From positions 28,585,512 to 28,649,511 of the forward strand of contig OY756944.1 of the NCBI GenBank assembly GCA_963580275.1: a DNA stretch of 64,000 nucleotides, read 5' to 3'. The first letter of the stretch is position 1, and each line of letters begins with the position of its first letter. Below are positions 1-11,945 of the stretch, in pieces. Made by a program: the position numbers and the translations under genes. A model generated the notes under the pieces. That model made no database searches, was not told where the DNA came from, and saw nothing but the letters and a program-made list of their open reading frames with translations. The DNA is from Crataegus laevigata. Taxonomy: Eukaryota > Streptophyta > Magnoliopsida > Rosales > Rosaceae.

Positions 1-87
1 AACAGGTAGAAAAATAATAACGACCAATAACTATAATTTATAGCAAACACTTTCAATCTTAATTATATTTATAATTTTGTGACACAG

Positions 88-2173
88 CTCAGGATGCTCT
101 AGTTTTTCTGCTTAACTGGTTGTCAAGATTTCCACAATACGCATACAGAGAATTTTACATGACTGGGGAAAGCTATGCAGGCAAGGAAAACGAAAGTCTT
201 TACTTTTGGTTAAGTCCGGCCTAGGAACGGATGCGACAGGACGTCCATTCTTTATGTCATCGATAATGGTTCAAAAAAAGTGTAGGCTGTGTAGCCAATA
301 AAACGTACCGACATATTAATATTGACAAATTATCAACACATTATCGATGACATACATGTTAATTTTAATAAAGAACGGACATTCTGAAAAAAAATTCAAA
401 ATACAAATTTACTACAATCACACGTTTACCTTCACAGGACATTATGTTCCTCAGCTGGCAAAGGAAATTGTGGCTTACAACAAAGCGCATTCCGAATCCA
501 CCATTAATCTCAAGGGATTTATGGTAAGTTGAAGACATCATATTCAGAAAATTCAGACTTTAAATCAGAACTGGAATTGTTTAATTTTCGCAAATTTGAA
601 GATTTTTATTCATAACTGTGCAGGTGGGTAACGCTGTGACAGACTATTACTACGATAACACTGGAACCGTCACATATTGGTGGAGCCATGCCATGATATC
701 GGATCGAACCTACCGATCCATCCTCAGCCACTGCAACTTCACAGAAGAAACAACATCAAAGCAATGTGATGATGCTATAAACTATGCAATGGACCATGAT
801 TTTGGAGACATTGATCCGTACAGCATTTACACACCGTTTTGCTTGACAACGCTGAATAACACGAAACGGCATCTGAGGCTCAAAAACACCCTTCTTCGCC
901 GGCGCGCTTCAGGGTATGACCCGTGCACTGAAAACTATGCAGAGAAGTATTACAACCGGCCGGACGTGCAGAAGGCAATGCATGCGAACGTTACTCGAAT
1001 CCCTTACAAGTGGACTGCTTGCAGGTGCTTAATTTCTTAATCTTAATACATTCTACTAAAAGTTTAGCAAAGTAATTAGGGCAAGTCTGGGACTGGTTCT
1101 GAAATGGCGAAAACCGTTGTCTTCCAATCGAAGGAAGCATTTCCAACTGCTTTTTCAGAAAGCACTTTGATTTCTATTAATGAACCGAAGTATTTCTTAA
1201 AAAAAACAGTCTCAAACAAGCTCTTAAAAGCATAGGGAATCACTTTCGTAATTCAATTTTCTTTGGGACAGTGACGTTCTTTACAAGTACTGGAATGATT
1301 CTGAATATTCCGTCCTGCCAACTTACAAGGAGCTGATTGCAGCTGGTCTAAGAATCTGGGTTTTCAGGTAACTCTCACAACTTAAAAGCTTTCCTGTTGG
1401 CACAAATAACACAACAAGAGAATCTGCAACCCGAATACGACCAAATCTTATTCGGGTGGTATTTACATGGGATTCCTCGTTTTTATTCAACAAGTTCATG
1501 AGGGCTGACTTGATTCATGATTTATGATTCGTATTTTTTTTCGATTTCCAAAACAGAGTAGATCTTAATTAACTTAAATTCTATATAAGGAAGACCTAAA
1601 GGCAAGATAGATAACATTTTCTGATGAAAAAACTAAATGGAAGACAGATAATATAACTTTCAAGCAACTCTAAATACACCATCTGCTGCGTGATTTTGTA
1701 GGTGTTCATACTTAATATGTTAGTGCAGTCTAAAAAAGCCGTAAACAAAGATAAGTTATAACATCATGAATCGTGTTCTGTTGCTTGCCTTCTAATTTTG
1801 ATGCAGCGGGGACACAGATTCAGTAGTTCCGGTGACAGCAACTAGGTTCTCCTTAAATCATCTCAACCTTACGATCAAAACCCCGTGGTATCCATGGTAC
1901 TCCGGAAGCCAGGTATTTAATTTAACAAAAACACAGCATCATCCTTAAACAACTTTCCCATCATTTTCCTTGTAGTGAAAGAAAGGTCTAGAAATTAAAC
2001 ACTCCTGTGTTTTTTTCCCCACATAGGTAGGAGGATGGACAGAAGTCTACGATGGCTTAACCTTTGCAACTGTACGAGGAGCCGGCCACGAGGTTCCACT
2101 GATTCAGGCCGAGAGAGGGTTAACTCTTTTCAAATCATTTTTAGCAGGAATGAATTTGCCAAAACCTAACTGA
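88..2173 (+). CDS. Serine carboxypeptidase-like protein (SCPL, type II-like), 5' end outside window
   Basis: Six exons can be read: 88-180, 438-523, 624-1024, 1272-1367, 1807-1912 and 2027-2173, ending in TGA. Phases agree at every junction. The catalytic triad of peptidase family S10 is present: Ser in GESYAG (split by the first intron), Asp in SGDTDSVVP (start of exon 5) and His in GAGHEVP (last exon). Family knowledge: such proteins are secreted or vacuolar glycoproteins that act as carboxypeptidases or, in some clades, acyltransferases; N-x-T/S sites such as NFT and NVT fit a secretory protein. The signal peptide and N-terminal oxyanion-hole region lie before the window. The first intron has a GC donor (CAG|GCAAGG at 178-186) instead of GT. 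The lack of stops and intact triad suggest a working gene. Substrate cannot be told from sequence. Confidence 0.93.
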
Positions 2174-2507
2174 CATGTTATTCAGAAATTCAAATATATA
2201 TTCCGCCAAACTCCCACCCAAAAAGATCACGAGGCAAATAGATTAGGAATCATTCATTAAAATTAGCAAGTAATTTTATTTTTAATGACAAATGTATTCC
2301 ATTTAGACTGTATTTTGGATATAATTGGTTGTAAATTGTAATTCTTCAAAAGTTATTCAATGTAAAAGGTATTTTTGTCAAGAGCAACATGTATATCAGT
2401 TTCTAGTTACGTTATTACTTGAAGAACGCATTTTGCATAGTTTCGAGTTGTTTGCATTTTCCTTGGCATGACATCCTCCTTCTGGTGTGCGTCCTTGTAG
2501 GCATCGG

Positions 2508-2927
2508 TGTTAGAATAAACATATACCAAAAACATGTAATTATGAATCACAATGATCAAAACACAAACTCAATTCATAAGCCTGTAGCACAGAGAAGAAA
2601 CTTACCTGCAGACGAACTTGAAGAAGCAGCCATTCCAGGTTCTGCAGCAAACAAGCAGTGCACCTTCTCCTCTCTCCAGTAATCAATTTGTTCTAACTAA
2701 TAATAGGTCTTAGTTCAATGATCGAGCCTATAAACTGTGAGAGCAGAGACCACTATATATACACAACACAATCCTTACCAAATCTCATAAGGATTCTCCT
2801 ATTAGAATCCTTATAGGAAACCAACATAGTGTTTTGGATTACAAATCCATACTCAATAAGACTTCCTATCCAAACTTGAATCAAATAACGTAATCCACGG
2901 ATTCATACTCATGCTCATATTCTAACA
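2508..2927 (-). repeat. LTR of a Ty1/copia retrotransposon (3' LTR in element orientation)
   Basis: The segment is bounded by a perfect 8-bp inverted repeat, TGTTAGAA at 2508 and TTCTAACA at 2920-2927. On the minus strand it is directly preceded by a polypurine tract of the CAAGTGGGAGAA type (2928-2940), the usual copia signal beside a 3' LTR. It carries a minus-strand TATA-like stretch near 2753-2762. A short open frame on the plus strand inside it is not a gene. The matching 5' LTR was not found. Confidence 0.8.
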
Positions 2928-3566
2928 TTCTCCCACTTGAGCAAGTATGACAAAGTAAATTAGTTCTATCAAGTTTACAACAGGGTGATCACTAAGTCTT
3001 TTGAGTTTCATCATAAACAATCCACTGGTGCATTTCAAAACACAGGACCAAAAGTTGTCAATTACAACCATTATGTAAATGCTAACTTTAAATCACATAC
3101 GTTCAATTTGCACTTATAACATTATGACCAAACTAATACAAGCAGACCTTAAAATTGTCTACTCCCACTATTTTCCAAAACCAATTAAGGTCAACACAGA
3201 TAGAAAAACTATCAACTGTGAAATTCATTCCAATATGATGAATATCACAACTTAAATTCAAAACAATTGCTCGAGTACAATCACAAAGATTCTCAAAGCA
3301 TCAAACTAAATCAAGTCATACCTATCAGATCAATTAATCACTAAGATTAATACTCTGAAGACAATAAACTAGCTACAACTTTAAACTTAACTTTAGAGAA
3401 GAACATTACTGCCACACTAGCTCTTCGAACTTCACAGTAGCAGCACTTCACAAACTTTATTTTGCAACTGTCCTTCATGCAGCAATTGCTCTTTGAAAAA
3501 CAGAATAACAAATTACTCCCATTGATCAAAAGACTCTTCGTAGTCATTAACTACCTCTTTGCCATT

Positions 3567-4465
3567 AGCTCTCAGATAATCTTTGAACAGTTCACAATCA
3601 TTTCTTAGATGACCTCGAGTTTTGCAGAAAAAACACTTAAGCTTGGCAACATTTTTAATTTTTGGTTTAAGATGGTTAGACCTTTTAGAAATATCAAATA
3701 TTTTAGCAAAAGTACCAGTCTTATTAGAAGGTTTGGAGCACTTGAAATTCTTACTTGATTATTTCCAGCATTGTTGAATTTCTTCCCTCTTCCTCATTGC
3801 ACAAAGTTCACAATCTCATCATCTTTGCCTTTTTCTTGACTTTGTCGAGCTTCTTCTTGAACGCATTTTGCAATTAATTCATCTACATCCCAACTCTTCT
3901 CCTGTGTATTGTAAGACACCTTCAGTTGAGAGTACTTCATTGGAAGAGCTTGAAGAATCATGAAGACCAACTGTTTTTCACTAATATTGACATCCATTGA
4001 GTTCAATTTCTCTGCAGAATCAGTCATTTTCATAATGTGATCCCTGATTGAACCCGTATTATCAATTTTGTAAGTTGTCAACATTGACATATATTGGCTG
4101 ATCTCTGCTTTCTATGATTCTTTGAACTTCTTCTCAATAGCCTTTAAATAATTAGTTGCTAGTTCATGTTTCTTGATGCCTCCATGAACTGTATCAGTCA
4201 TGCCACTTTCCAGGATTGAAAGTGCCACTTTGTTGGCTCTTGTCCATCTTTCATGATCAGACTTCTCGGCTCTTGTACTTTGATTTGTAATCACTGGTCT
4301 TGGAGTATCAATGGCGATGTCATACTCATTTATTGTCAACAATAAGCCTATTTCTCTCCTCCATTTCTTGTAGTTACTCCCTCCAGTGAGAATTGGGATA
4401 TTAGCTAAGTTCAAAGTCCTCAAGGATATTGCAGAAACTACAAACGAATCACAAACATGAACCAA
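3567..4465 (-). pseudogene. Broken copia gag (UBN2-type) with zinc knuckle
   Basis: Minus-strand translation gives a plant copia Gag. An N-terminal part has the typical 'GGSNYKKWRREI' and 'ERWTRANKVALSILESGM' stretches (4465-4112). A second part continues in the same frame (4090-3794) after an in-frame TAG near 4110. After a further stop near 3790 and a frame change, a CX2CX4HX4C zinc knuckle (CFFC...GHLRNDC) is seen at about 3595-3640. No protease, integrase or reverse transcriptase is seen between the gag and the LTR, so pol is deleted. This is a dead or non-autonomous element. The left open frames depend on non-ATG starts in places. Confidence 0.8.
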
Positions 4466-5179
4466 TTAGGCTTCTGATTTTCTTTGCAGTTTGCATATCA
4501 TATCTTACATGAGTGATTCATACATATAGACTTAACAACACATAGTTGATAAGCATACATAGAAAAACTGACTTATCAAGAACTCAGCAAATTCATAATG
4601 AAATATGCAACAATAGACAGCCAATAGATGTCTTATGCATAGTAACCATCATTCATGGTTTTAACAGAAAAAAGGAAAACAAAACTGCATCAGAATTTGC
4701 ATATCACAATTTCGCAAGGTATAAAGCAATTGCAGTCTCATTCATGATTGATTATTCATGGTCTCCAGATTACTTTCGATAATTTCAAAAGGATTAGTTC
4801 TTCGTGGGTTTCGTTATCGTAATTTTTAATTTTTATTAAAAACTTAACAGAAAACCTTGACCCAATCTATGCATTGAAATATAAAGCAAACATTGACAGA
4901 ACAATACGAATTATTAAACATACCTCCTGCAGATTTCAATTTGGAACAGTGCAGCGGAAATAATCATCCAAATTGAAAACAGTAGTTTAGATGACAGATT
5001 AAACATATTCTATATCGACCATTATTTATATCAGTTTTGGATCTCTAGAACAAAACCCAACAAATGGCATATGCCAAAGTTTTCGCAATGGTTTCAAATT
5101 TTATCTGTCACTAACAAGCATGATTGAAAGATATTTTTCGTATCATCTGATTGAGGAAAGGCCATGAAGTTAATTATTA

Positions 5180-5450
5180 CTTATGATCCTTGTTCAGTTG
5201 CAGCCTCAGTGATCTCCCTTCGCATAGGTTGCTGATTCCCTTCACAGTAACCATAAAATTCTGCTCCTATATTATCTCAAAAAAGATTCTGTAAAATGTT
5301 TCAGATCAACACCACCTTGATGAGAAATTTGGAATCTGTAAACAAATGTCAAATGTAGTTGGGTACTTGAGTGATTACGATCTGATAAAGAAAATCCGAG
5401 CTTGTGGATTGCATCAACATATGCGGCAATCCACGCAGAACCATTCTCAC
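5180..5450 (-). CDS. Possible 3' exons of an unrecognised minus-strand gene or gene remnant
   Basis: Three minus-strand blocks join in one frame through plausible splice sites. The first reads NGSAWIAAYVDAIHKLGFSL (about 5450-5385, donor GATC|GTAATC). A short block starts after TTTACAG near 5337 and ends before GTGGTG. The last starts after AATATAG near 5262 and reads EQNFMVTVKGISNLCEGRSL and on to a TAA near 5180. I do not recognise the family. Overlapping frames are also open here, so the model is weak; it could be a gene fragment carried next to the copia element. Confidence 0.25.
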
Positions 5451-5535
5451 ATTGTCACCTGATTTGAGTAACTTAAAGTAAGGCCTTGCATATGTATTCG
5501 CACTGTGTTTTGAAGCGCGAAGAACTTCATTCACA

Positions 5536-5923
5536 CAAAAGATGCTTTTAAGTTTTTCTTAGCTCCTAATTAATAATCGGAAAACAGTGGCTGTTCTTCG
5601 CTGGTTTATTTCCAAGTGTTCAACCCTCCATGTATGCTAGGGGTTGAGAAAGTTAGGAGCATTGCGTTCTTTCAACTCAAAAGTTGGCTAACTTGAAAAT
5701 AAAAAAAGAACTTGGACCAAAAAGCAAACTTGATCCCATCCAATTACTGAATTTGTACACCAGAAAAGCAAAAGACTAAAAGACTTAAACCATTGAAGGT
5801 GCATCTTCACCGTTATCTGTTTGGCATGTTCAAGATGAATGGAGCTTTAGATGTAAAGTCAATGATCCAACAGTTAAATGATTCAATGATCGTGTATGTA
5901 TACATTGCCACCGGTGCATACTA

Positions 5924-5985
<62 letters not shown>

Positions 5986-8282
5986 TATTTGGTCTTTGCA
6001 AGTCGTTTACTAGTGTTTTAAACTGCACACAAATTGTAAAACAACGAGCCATCAGACTCATCAGCATAAATTCAATGAATTCGTCGTGCAAGAGAGCGTG
6101 TATTGAACAAGATGGAGACGTCGAGGGGTGGAGACTTAGGAGGCTGATGGCTTGGCCAACTTGTTCAATTCCAAAAGCCAAAAAGTCATCAGTCACTGGT
6201 CATGTAATTGAAAAATTTTTGTTGGACGTTTTCGCCTTGATATCCTTCAATTGTGGTGGTTGATGGTGGAGTTTGACTATTTCTCAAATTTATCTCAGTT
6301 GCCATTAAAATACACAGTTGCTAATTAATGCTACCAAATTACTCAAAAACCCTTCGATCATATTAGACTGGTGTATGATCATTTTTATATTAAGGTGTAC
6401 CAATTTACCTGGCCTGTGAACTAAAGCTTAAATAAGAGAGAGAAAAGGATGCACATATAATGGAGATTAGATACGCTCCATACTTTAGTGTCCAGAAGTT
6501 AAATATCAACTAATTTGGACTGCACAAATTAAATCTAACAGTTTCTATTAACTCATTTTTCTGATTTATCACACACAAATTAACAGTTCTGATTTTTTTT
6601 TACAAACCAATTAACGGTCTAAATAGATTGATCCTTAAGTTTCAAATACTAAAATCCGGAACGAATCTAATTCTCATGTAATGGCATCATGGCATGGCAG
6701 TGGTTACCACCTGCCTGTCTATCTCTGTGTTGCCGACTGCAATTAATTACTAATAATAGCAGTAATGGAAAATGACTAGATTACCAAACCAAAAGGTTCT
6801 ATCTTTGTCCATGAAAACTAATTTTTGAAGAAAAGGGAAAAAGGTTCGTTGTGTTTCCGCAATGGGACGGAAAATTTGAGTTTATTTCGCATAAATTGAA
6901 ATCAAGCTCACATTGAAGATGACTGAGTTTGAGTTTGTGTAAATGTCTCAAGAGTTTTATTTCTATAAAATAGTGAGCAAGTGGGCATATCTATCAAACT
7001 TACACTACCACAATAATAGTATAGGATTCAAATTAGACATTCTGATTTCAGAGTTAAACTAGCATAAAGACTTTTTCTTCTTCAGTAGATAAACTTATAA
7101 AGATGCCATTGTGACATTATTCTCTTCTCCCTTCATACCGAATTTGTGATTTGGATTTACTAAACGATAATGTTTGTGTTCCCCTACTTACGATTAACGT
7201 ATATTTACTATTTGAACATTGTAATTGAAACTGTTTATTATTCTATTTATTATCATCTAAAAATCATATATGTTAAAAATCATTCAATTTGGAGATCATT
7301 TAGTTATTCGTACATGTTAAATCAATTAACGATTTTGGTAATAGTAGTACCCTCATGATGAACCGTCTATTTGTTTTATACATATGAATGATTAAAACAT
7401 CTCTAAATTGAATAATTTTTTGCATATATGATCTCTAGATGATGATAAAAATAATGAATGGTTCTGATTATGAAGTTCGGATGTTAAAAGTTTGTTAATC
7501 GTATGTGAGGGACAAATAATTTCTCCACAGGGTACACAAGTCATCCCCAATTTTCAGATTTTCATGTTTTATTTATAAATAATAAATAAAAAAAACAAAC
7601 TGAGAATGAACCAATCCAAAAACTCAAAAAAAATAAAATTATCGAACCAAACCAAACAATAATTTTAATTTGATTTTTTTTTTAAACAAATTATATTATC
7701 TACTCCATATGATCTAATTGATTGAGTAAAGCCCGCGGTAGCAACGGAACCGGGGAAAGTATACAGAAAAGATAATTCTTTTCTATTATATTAACATTTT
7801 TGTTAGTATTAGATTTGTATTAGTTAGTGATCTCAGCTCAGTAATTAAGAGAAGAAAGTAGGCTAATCTTTAAAATAAATTAACAATAATATAGTTCAAA
7901 TTTGTATTTGATAAAAAAATTAAACTTAACTTTTCACTTATAAATTAAAAAATACTTTTAAACTATAATACTAACCGACAATTTTAATTTAATTTTTAAT
8001 ATTCACAAAAAATAGAACCGAGTAAGACGAAACTCACCCCTAGTAAATCAGAAAGCCAAATCAGGGACTTGTTCATCTTTTATCTCCAAGTCCGTTGGGA
8101 AAAACAGGAAAAAGGATGAGAGAGAAGCAAAGAATTCTTGGAATCAAAGAAAAACCAGAGGGGTGTTTTGGTAAATAGGGCAGCAATTGACACCTAACAT
8201 CCACAACCTGAAATTAAGGGACAGCCACTGCCCCAATGCCTACAACTGCAAACAGCCCCCATCAGAATACAGCAGCTACAAC
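5536..8282. other. Intergenic AT-rich DNA, no gene seen
   Basis: Short open frames only, none with recognisable protein similarity. Contains the GA microsatellite listed separately. The part 7560-8040 is very AT-rich. Confidence 0.6.
5931..5983. repeat. (GA)n microsatellite, about 26 units
   Basis: Uninterrupted GA dinucleotides, read directly. The minus-strand open frame ending in a run of Leu-Ser is an artefact of this repeat. Confidence 0.98.
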
Positions 8283-9095
8283 ATATGTCTCTCTCTCATT
8301 TATCCTTTTCTTTCTGCCTTTTTTTAAAAAATTTCATCATCATCAAGCCCCAATCTTCAATGCCCAACTCCTTCTCTCTCCAAAGCACCAATCTTTCTCT
8401 CTCTAAATATCCAATCTTTTCTTCTCTCTCATCCATCACAGAGAAAAGCGCGCCTCCAAAGAAAGAAGGAACCTTGAAGTTACCTTCCCCCGTCAAAAAC
8501 AAAGAAGAGTCCACACAACACCAAACTCTTCCCCTCCGTGTTTCTCTCTCTAGAAACTCTCTCTCTCTCCAGTGGCCCAGCTGGACCAAAATTTATGTAG
8601 AAGAAAAACAAAAAAGAAAGAAGGGGAAAGAAGGAAAAGAAAGAGGAGATAGATGTCTTCATGTGTCCTCCAACCAAACCCACCTCACCTCACACAAATC
8701 TCTCTCTCTCACCAACAAACATGTTGCCAGAAATACCCTTCTGCAACCCCCCAAAAAATCCCCATCTTCATCACTGTCTTTCAAAACAACATTATTTTTC
8801 ACCGAGTTATGTGGGCTCTTTTAGAGTTTTTGTTGTCTTGGTCAGAGTTTTCACAGAGAAAACAGGAAAGCACGAAACTTCTCCTCCCTTCCCACCCCCC
8901 TATCTCTCCTTTTATTTTCTTCCTTGTCTTTCTTGTTTCTCTCTCTCTACCTCTCCCCTTCTTTATTATTTCCTCCCCAACTCTCTCTTCCTTTTCCTTA
9001 CCCATCTCCTCCTGCCCCTCTTTCTCTCTCCCCCCCCCCTGTAATTCTTGGTTTTTGGGTTGTGGGTTGCTTTACTTTTATCTCCCTGTGATCTG
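8283..9095 (+). promoter_or_regulatory. Pyrimidine-rich leader/promoter of the DLN-repeat protein gene
   Basis: The plus strand is very rich in CT tracts (CTCTCT runs at 8285-8300, 8395-8430, 8545-8570, 8700-8712, 8935-8950, 9020-9040) and runs up to the ATG at 9096. CT-rich DNA of this kind is common in plant core promoters and 5' UTRs. Several overlapping open frames in both strands are low-complexity Ser/Leu-rich artefacts. Confidence 0.55.
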
Positions 9096-10611
9096 ATGAA
9101 GAAGATGAAAGGGGTTGTTTCTGATGCTATGGAGGACCAGAGGACCAGGTTCAAGCACCAGAGTCTCATGCAGGACTATGAGGAGCTGCAGAAGGTATAA
9201 GTCTTTTCTGGGTTTTTAAAATATTTCAACTTTCTTATGTGGGTTTCATTAGATCTGGTGTATGGTGTTCATGTCTCTTGGGTTTTTGTTTTTGATTTCT
9301 GGGTTTTCTAGCTTTGGAATTTTTATGGTGGTTTTGTTTGTAGGCTGATTATTTAGAGAGATATATTGCTCAGCTATTTTTCCTGGATTTTTTTGAAATT
9401 TTTTCTCAGTAGGTTTATGATCTTCTCATGTGTTAGAGACTGCCATAGAAAAATTAGGAAAAGCAGCAGGAATTGGGAATTTTTATGTGAATTTTTGTTT
9501 GGAAATTTGTAGCTTCAGGGATTGGAAAACTTGTAAATATGTTTGTATGCTAATTTTAGTTTGTAGAAATTGTATATAGGTTATTTGACAAGTCTTAATC
9601 TTTACTGATTTGTGATCTATAAAATGTTTTACTACCTTGTTGTAGAGGGTTTTACGAATATTTGGTACACTCTTTTCTTAGGTTTATGAAAATTGCATCT
9701 TGGAGCTTGATTAAACTAATTGAAGAATCATTTCTATTGCAGGATGCAGATGCTACGAAGAAAAAATTGCAGATAATGAAACAGAAAAAGTCTACGCTTG
9801 TAGCCGAAGTAAGGTATGGCATCTAGTCCATACCTTTGTACAGTTATAAGATAGGCTGTGTTTACAATGAAAGAGGAAAGAAGTTGACTTGGTAAATGTT
9901 TATCTTTCGAATTTGCAGGTTTTTGAGGAGAAGATATAAATACTTAATGGGGAACCAGTCAATGAACCCTCAACCAAAGCAAGATGTTGTGCAAACACAC
10001 AATTTAGAATCCCAGCGCGTCACCTATTTGAGGGGAAAGAGTTCAAGTAGGAAGGAATCTGCTTTGCGGTACCCTCTTCCTGCATTAGACTTGAACAAAA
10101 AGGAAAAGGTTAAACATGGAATGGAAGACGTCGTGCGGAAATCTCCTCCAAAATTTGGATTAAACCTTAATGCAAGGGCACTTGGCGGAAAGGAAGCTAC
10201 TTTGCGAACCCCCACTCAAAACTTTGACTTGAATCAGAAGGAAAGGGTTCAGAGTGGGAAGGAATCGACAAAGCGAAAGAACACTCCAGTTTTTGACTTG
10301 AACCAGATTTCGGTAATCAAATAGTTAATGGTCAAAGTAATGTGCTTTGAGTCTCGGTGTAGCTTCTGTTCTGTGAAGTTTGATGTTTCTTTTGTTTCAT
10401 TTTGCTACAGAGAGAGGAGGAGGAGGAGGAATTTCAAGCCAATTATGAGCCAATGAGGATAGAGGAGCCCAACAAAAGTTTACACAGAGGGGGAAATGAC
10501 GAGCAGCACAATGACATGAAGTTGCTGGCTTGCAGGACTATAGGGAACGGGTCAAATCGATCGGGGAAGAGGAAGATTACTTGGCAAGATCAGGTGGCTT
10601 TACGGGTTTGA
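9096..10611 (+). CDS. Unnamed plant protein with N-terminal charged/coiled region and repeated DLN (EAR-like) motifs
   Basis: Four exons: 9096-9194, 9743-9813, 9919-10312 and 10411-10611, all with GT-AG sites and matching phase. Together they give about 254 residues. The start MKKMKGVVSDAMEDQRTRFK follows the CT-rich leader. Exons 1-2 are rich in Lys, Glu and Gln (EELQKDADATKKKLQIMKQK) and look helical or coiled. Exon 3 holds four spaced repeats with the core D/N-L-N: PALDLNKKE, FGLNLNAR, NFDLNQKE and VFDLNQIS. Such motifs resemble EAR repression motifs (DLNxxP or LxLxL) that bind TOPLESS-type corepressors. Exon 4 begins with a Glu run and ends with a basic GNGSNRSGKRKITWQDQ tail, a possible nuclear signal. 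I recall a similar unnamed gene beside SKIP1 in Arabidopsis (At5g57910), which would fit the local synteny. Function is not known; a corepressor-binding role is inference. Confidence 0.8.
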
Positions 10612-11945
10612 TTTTATTTTTCTTAGATCATATATCTTGTTGGGGTTGGAAAGAGTAACACCTCAGTTACTGTGTTTGTTTCTTTGATTTTCTTCTTTGT
10701 AAAGTTATCATAGTCTTACATATCGAGTGTATACGGTTGAAATGAAATGGTTTAAATCATTCAGATTTCGTTTGTTTTCATGGATGTTGCAAAAATTTGC
10801 TTAGGATGCGGACAGAATTTGATTTTGGTTGCTTATTTGAAATCATCGATGATCGATGTTTGGTGTGAGTGATGTAATGATATTCCAAATTGTGTTCCGT
10901 TGCTTACGGCCGGTTCTAAACCGTAAGCGGCCGGCTAAAATGTTAATGCTTTTCCTAATGCTTCACCTTCATGCTTTCCCATGGTATGAAGCAATGCTTT
11001 GGGCATGCGTGTTTAACTTTTAAGTTGGCTTTTTTAAGTGCTAATGGATTTGTGGAGTGCGGTGTCAATGGATGCTTAACAAACCCCCTTTTCACCTGCT
11101 TTACGAGGACTTAAGCAACTAGTGACAAGGGGTTGTAGCTCACGTGGTTACGAGTAGTAGGATTAGAAATCGATTAACCGGCTTGATCCTCCCTTGAGTT
11201 GCGTGAAGTTGGATTTTGAGGCTGCAATTGCTTGTTTTATTTGAGCGATAATCTAATTTAAACAAGGAATGATATTTGAATTTAGGTGAGAGGGATTACA
11301 CTTTTCTGGCTAACGAGGTTACGCTCGGATTTGGATATTCACAGCGGCACCTGATTTCTAACGTGCTGTTTAGATACTACAAGTTTTCTGACTCGTGATG
11401 CATGGACAGATCGAGATCGGCCTGGATTTCGATTTTCTGTCTTGTTTCGTTTGTAGGAATATATTTCTCCTCGTAAGTTACTCATGCCTAATAAAATGTT
11501 CCACTTATAGTAAGTTGGTCCAACTCTCATGGCTTCTTTTCCCTCCTTTAGGTCGTCCGTGGTGAATCGATTCCTAAAAAATGAAAGCGATTTTCGAACA
11601 CCTTCGTACGCTTTTAACGGTTTATTTAAATGAAAACTAACGAAAATGATTTGAAAACTTTTCTTTTAACGAAAAGTCACTTTTAAAGGTATAGTGAATA
11701 GTGACAGTTAAATGTAAAAAAACGGTTTTTCGTTAAAAGTAAACAGTATCGGAAGTGTTTTATTAAACTTCCCTTTATTTAATTCAAAGGCGATAATAAA
11801 AGAAAGGCGCATAAAAGAAGAAAATGGTGTACAGAAAATATTCTACGCCACCACAACCCGAAATTCGAAATAAAAAGAACAGAACAAACTCATTTCTAAA
11901 TCTCTCCAGTCTTTTCTGCTACTTATTCATCATCGGGTATGCAGC
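10612..11945. other. Intergenic; one SINE-like stretch and one MITE-like stretch
   Basis: No gene seen. At 11133-11220 a stretch with a tRNA-like A box (TAGCTCACGTGG) suggests a SINE fragment. At about 11645-11765 is a short non-coding repeat with TTTAACGAAAAGTCACTTTT and, further on, TTTTCGTTAAAAGTAAACAG in opposite orientation, a common Rosaceae MITE-like pattern. Confidence 0.45.

Noticed and set aside
2419..2682. 87-residue frame
   Set aside because: Starts at TTG and lies mostly inside a copia LTR.
8285..8824. 179-residue Ser/Leu-rich plus-strand frame and overlapping frames
   Set aside because: Low-complexity translation of CT-rich leader DNA.
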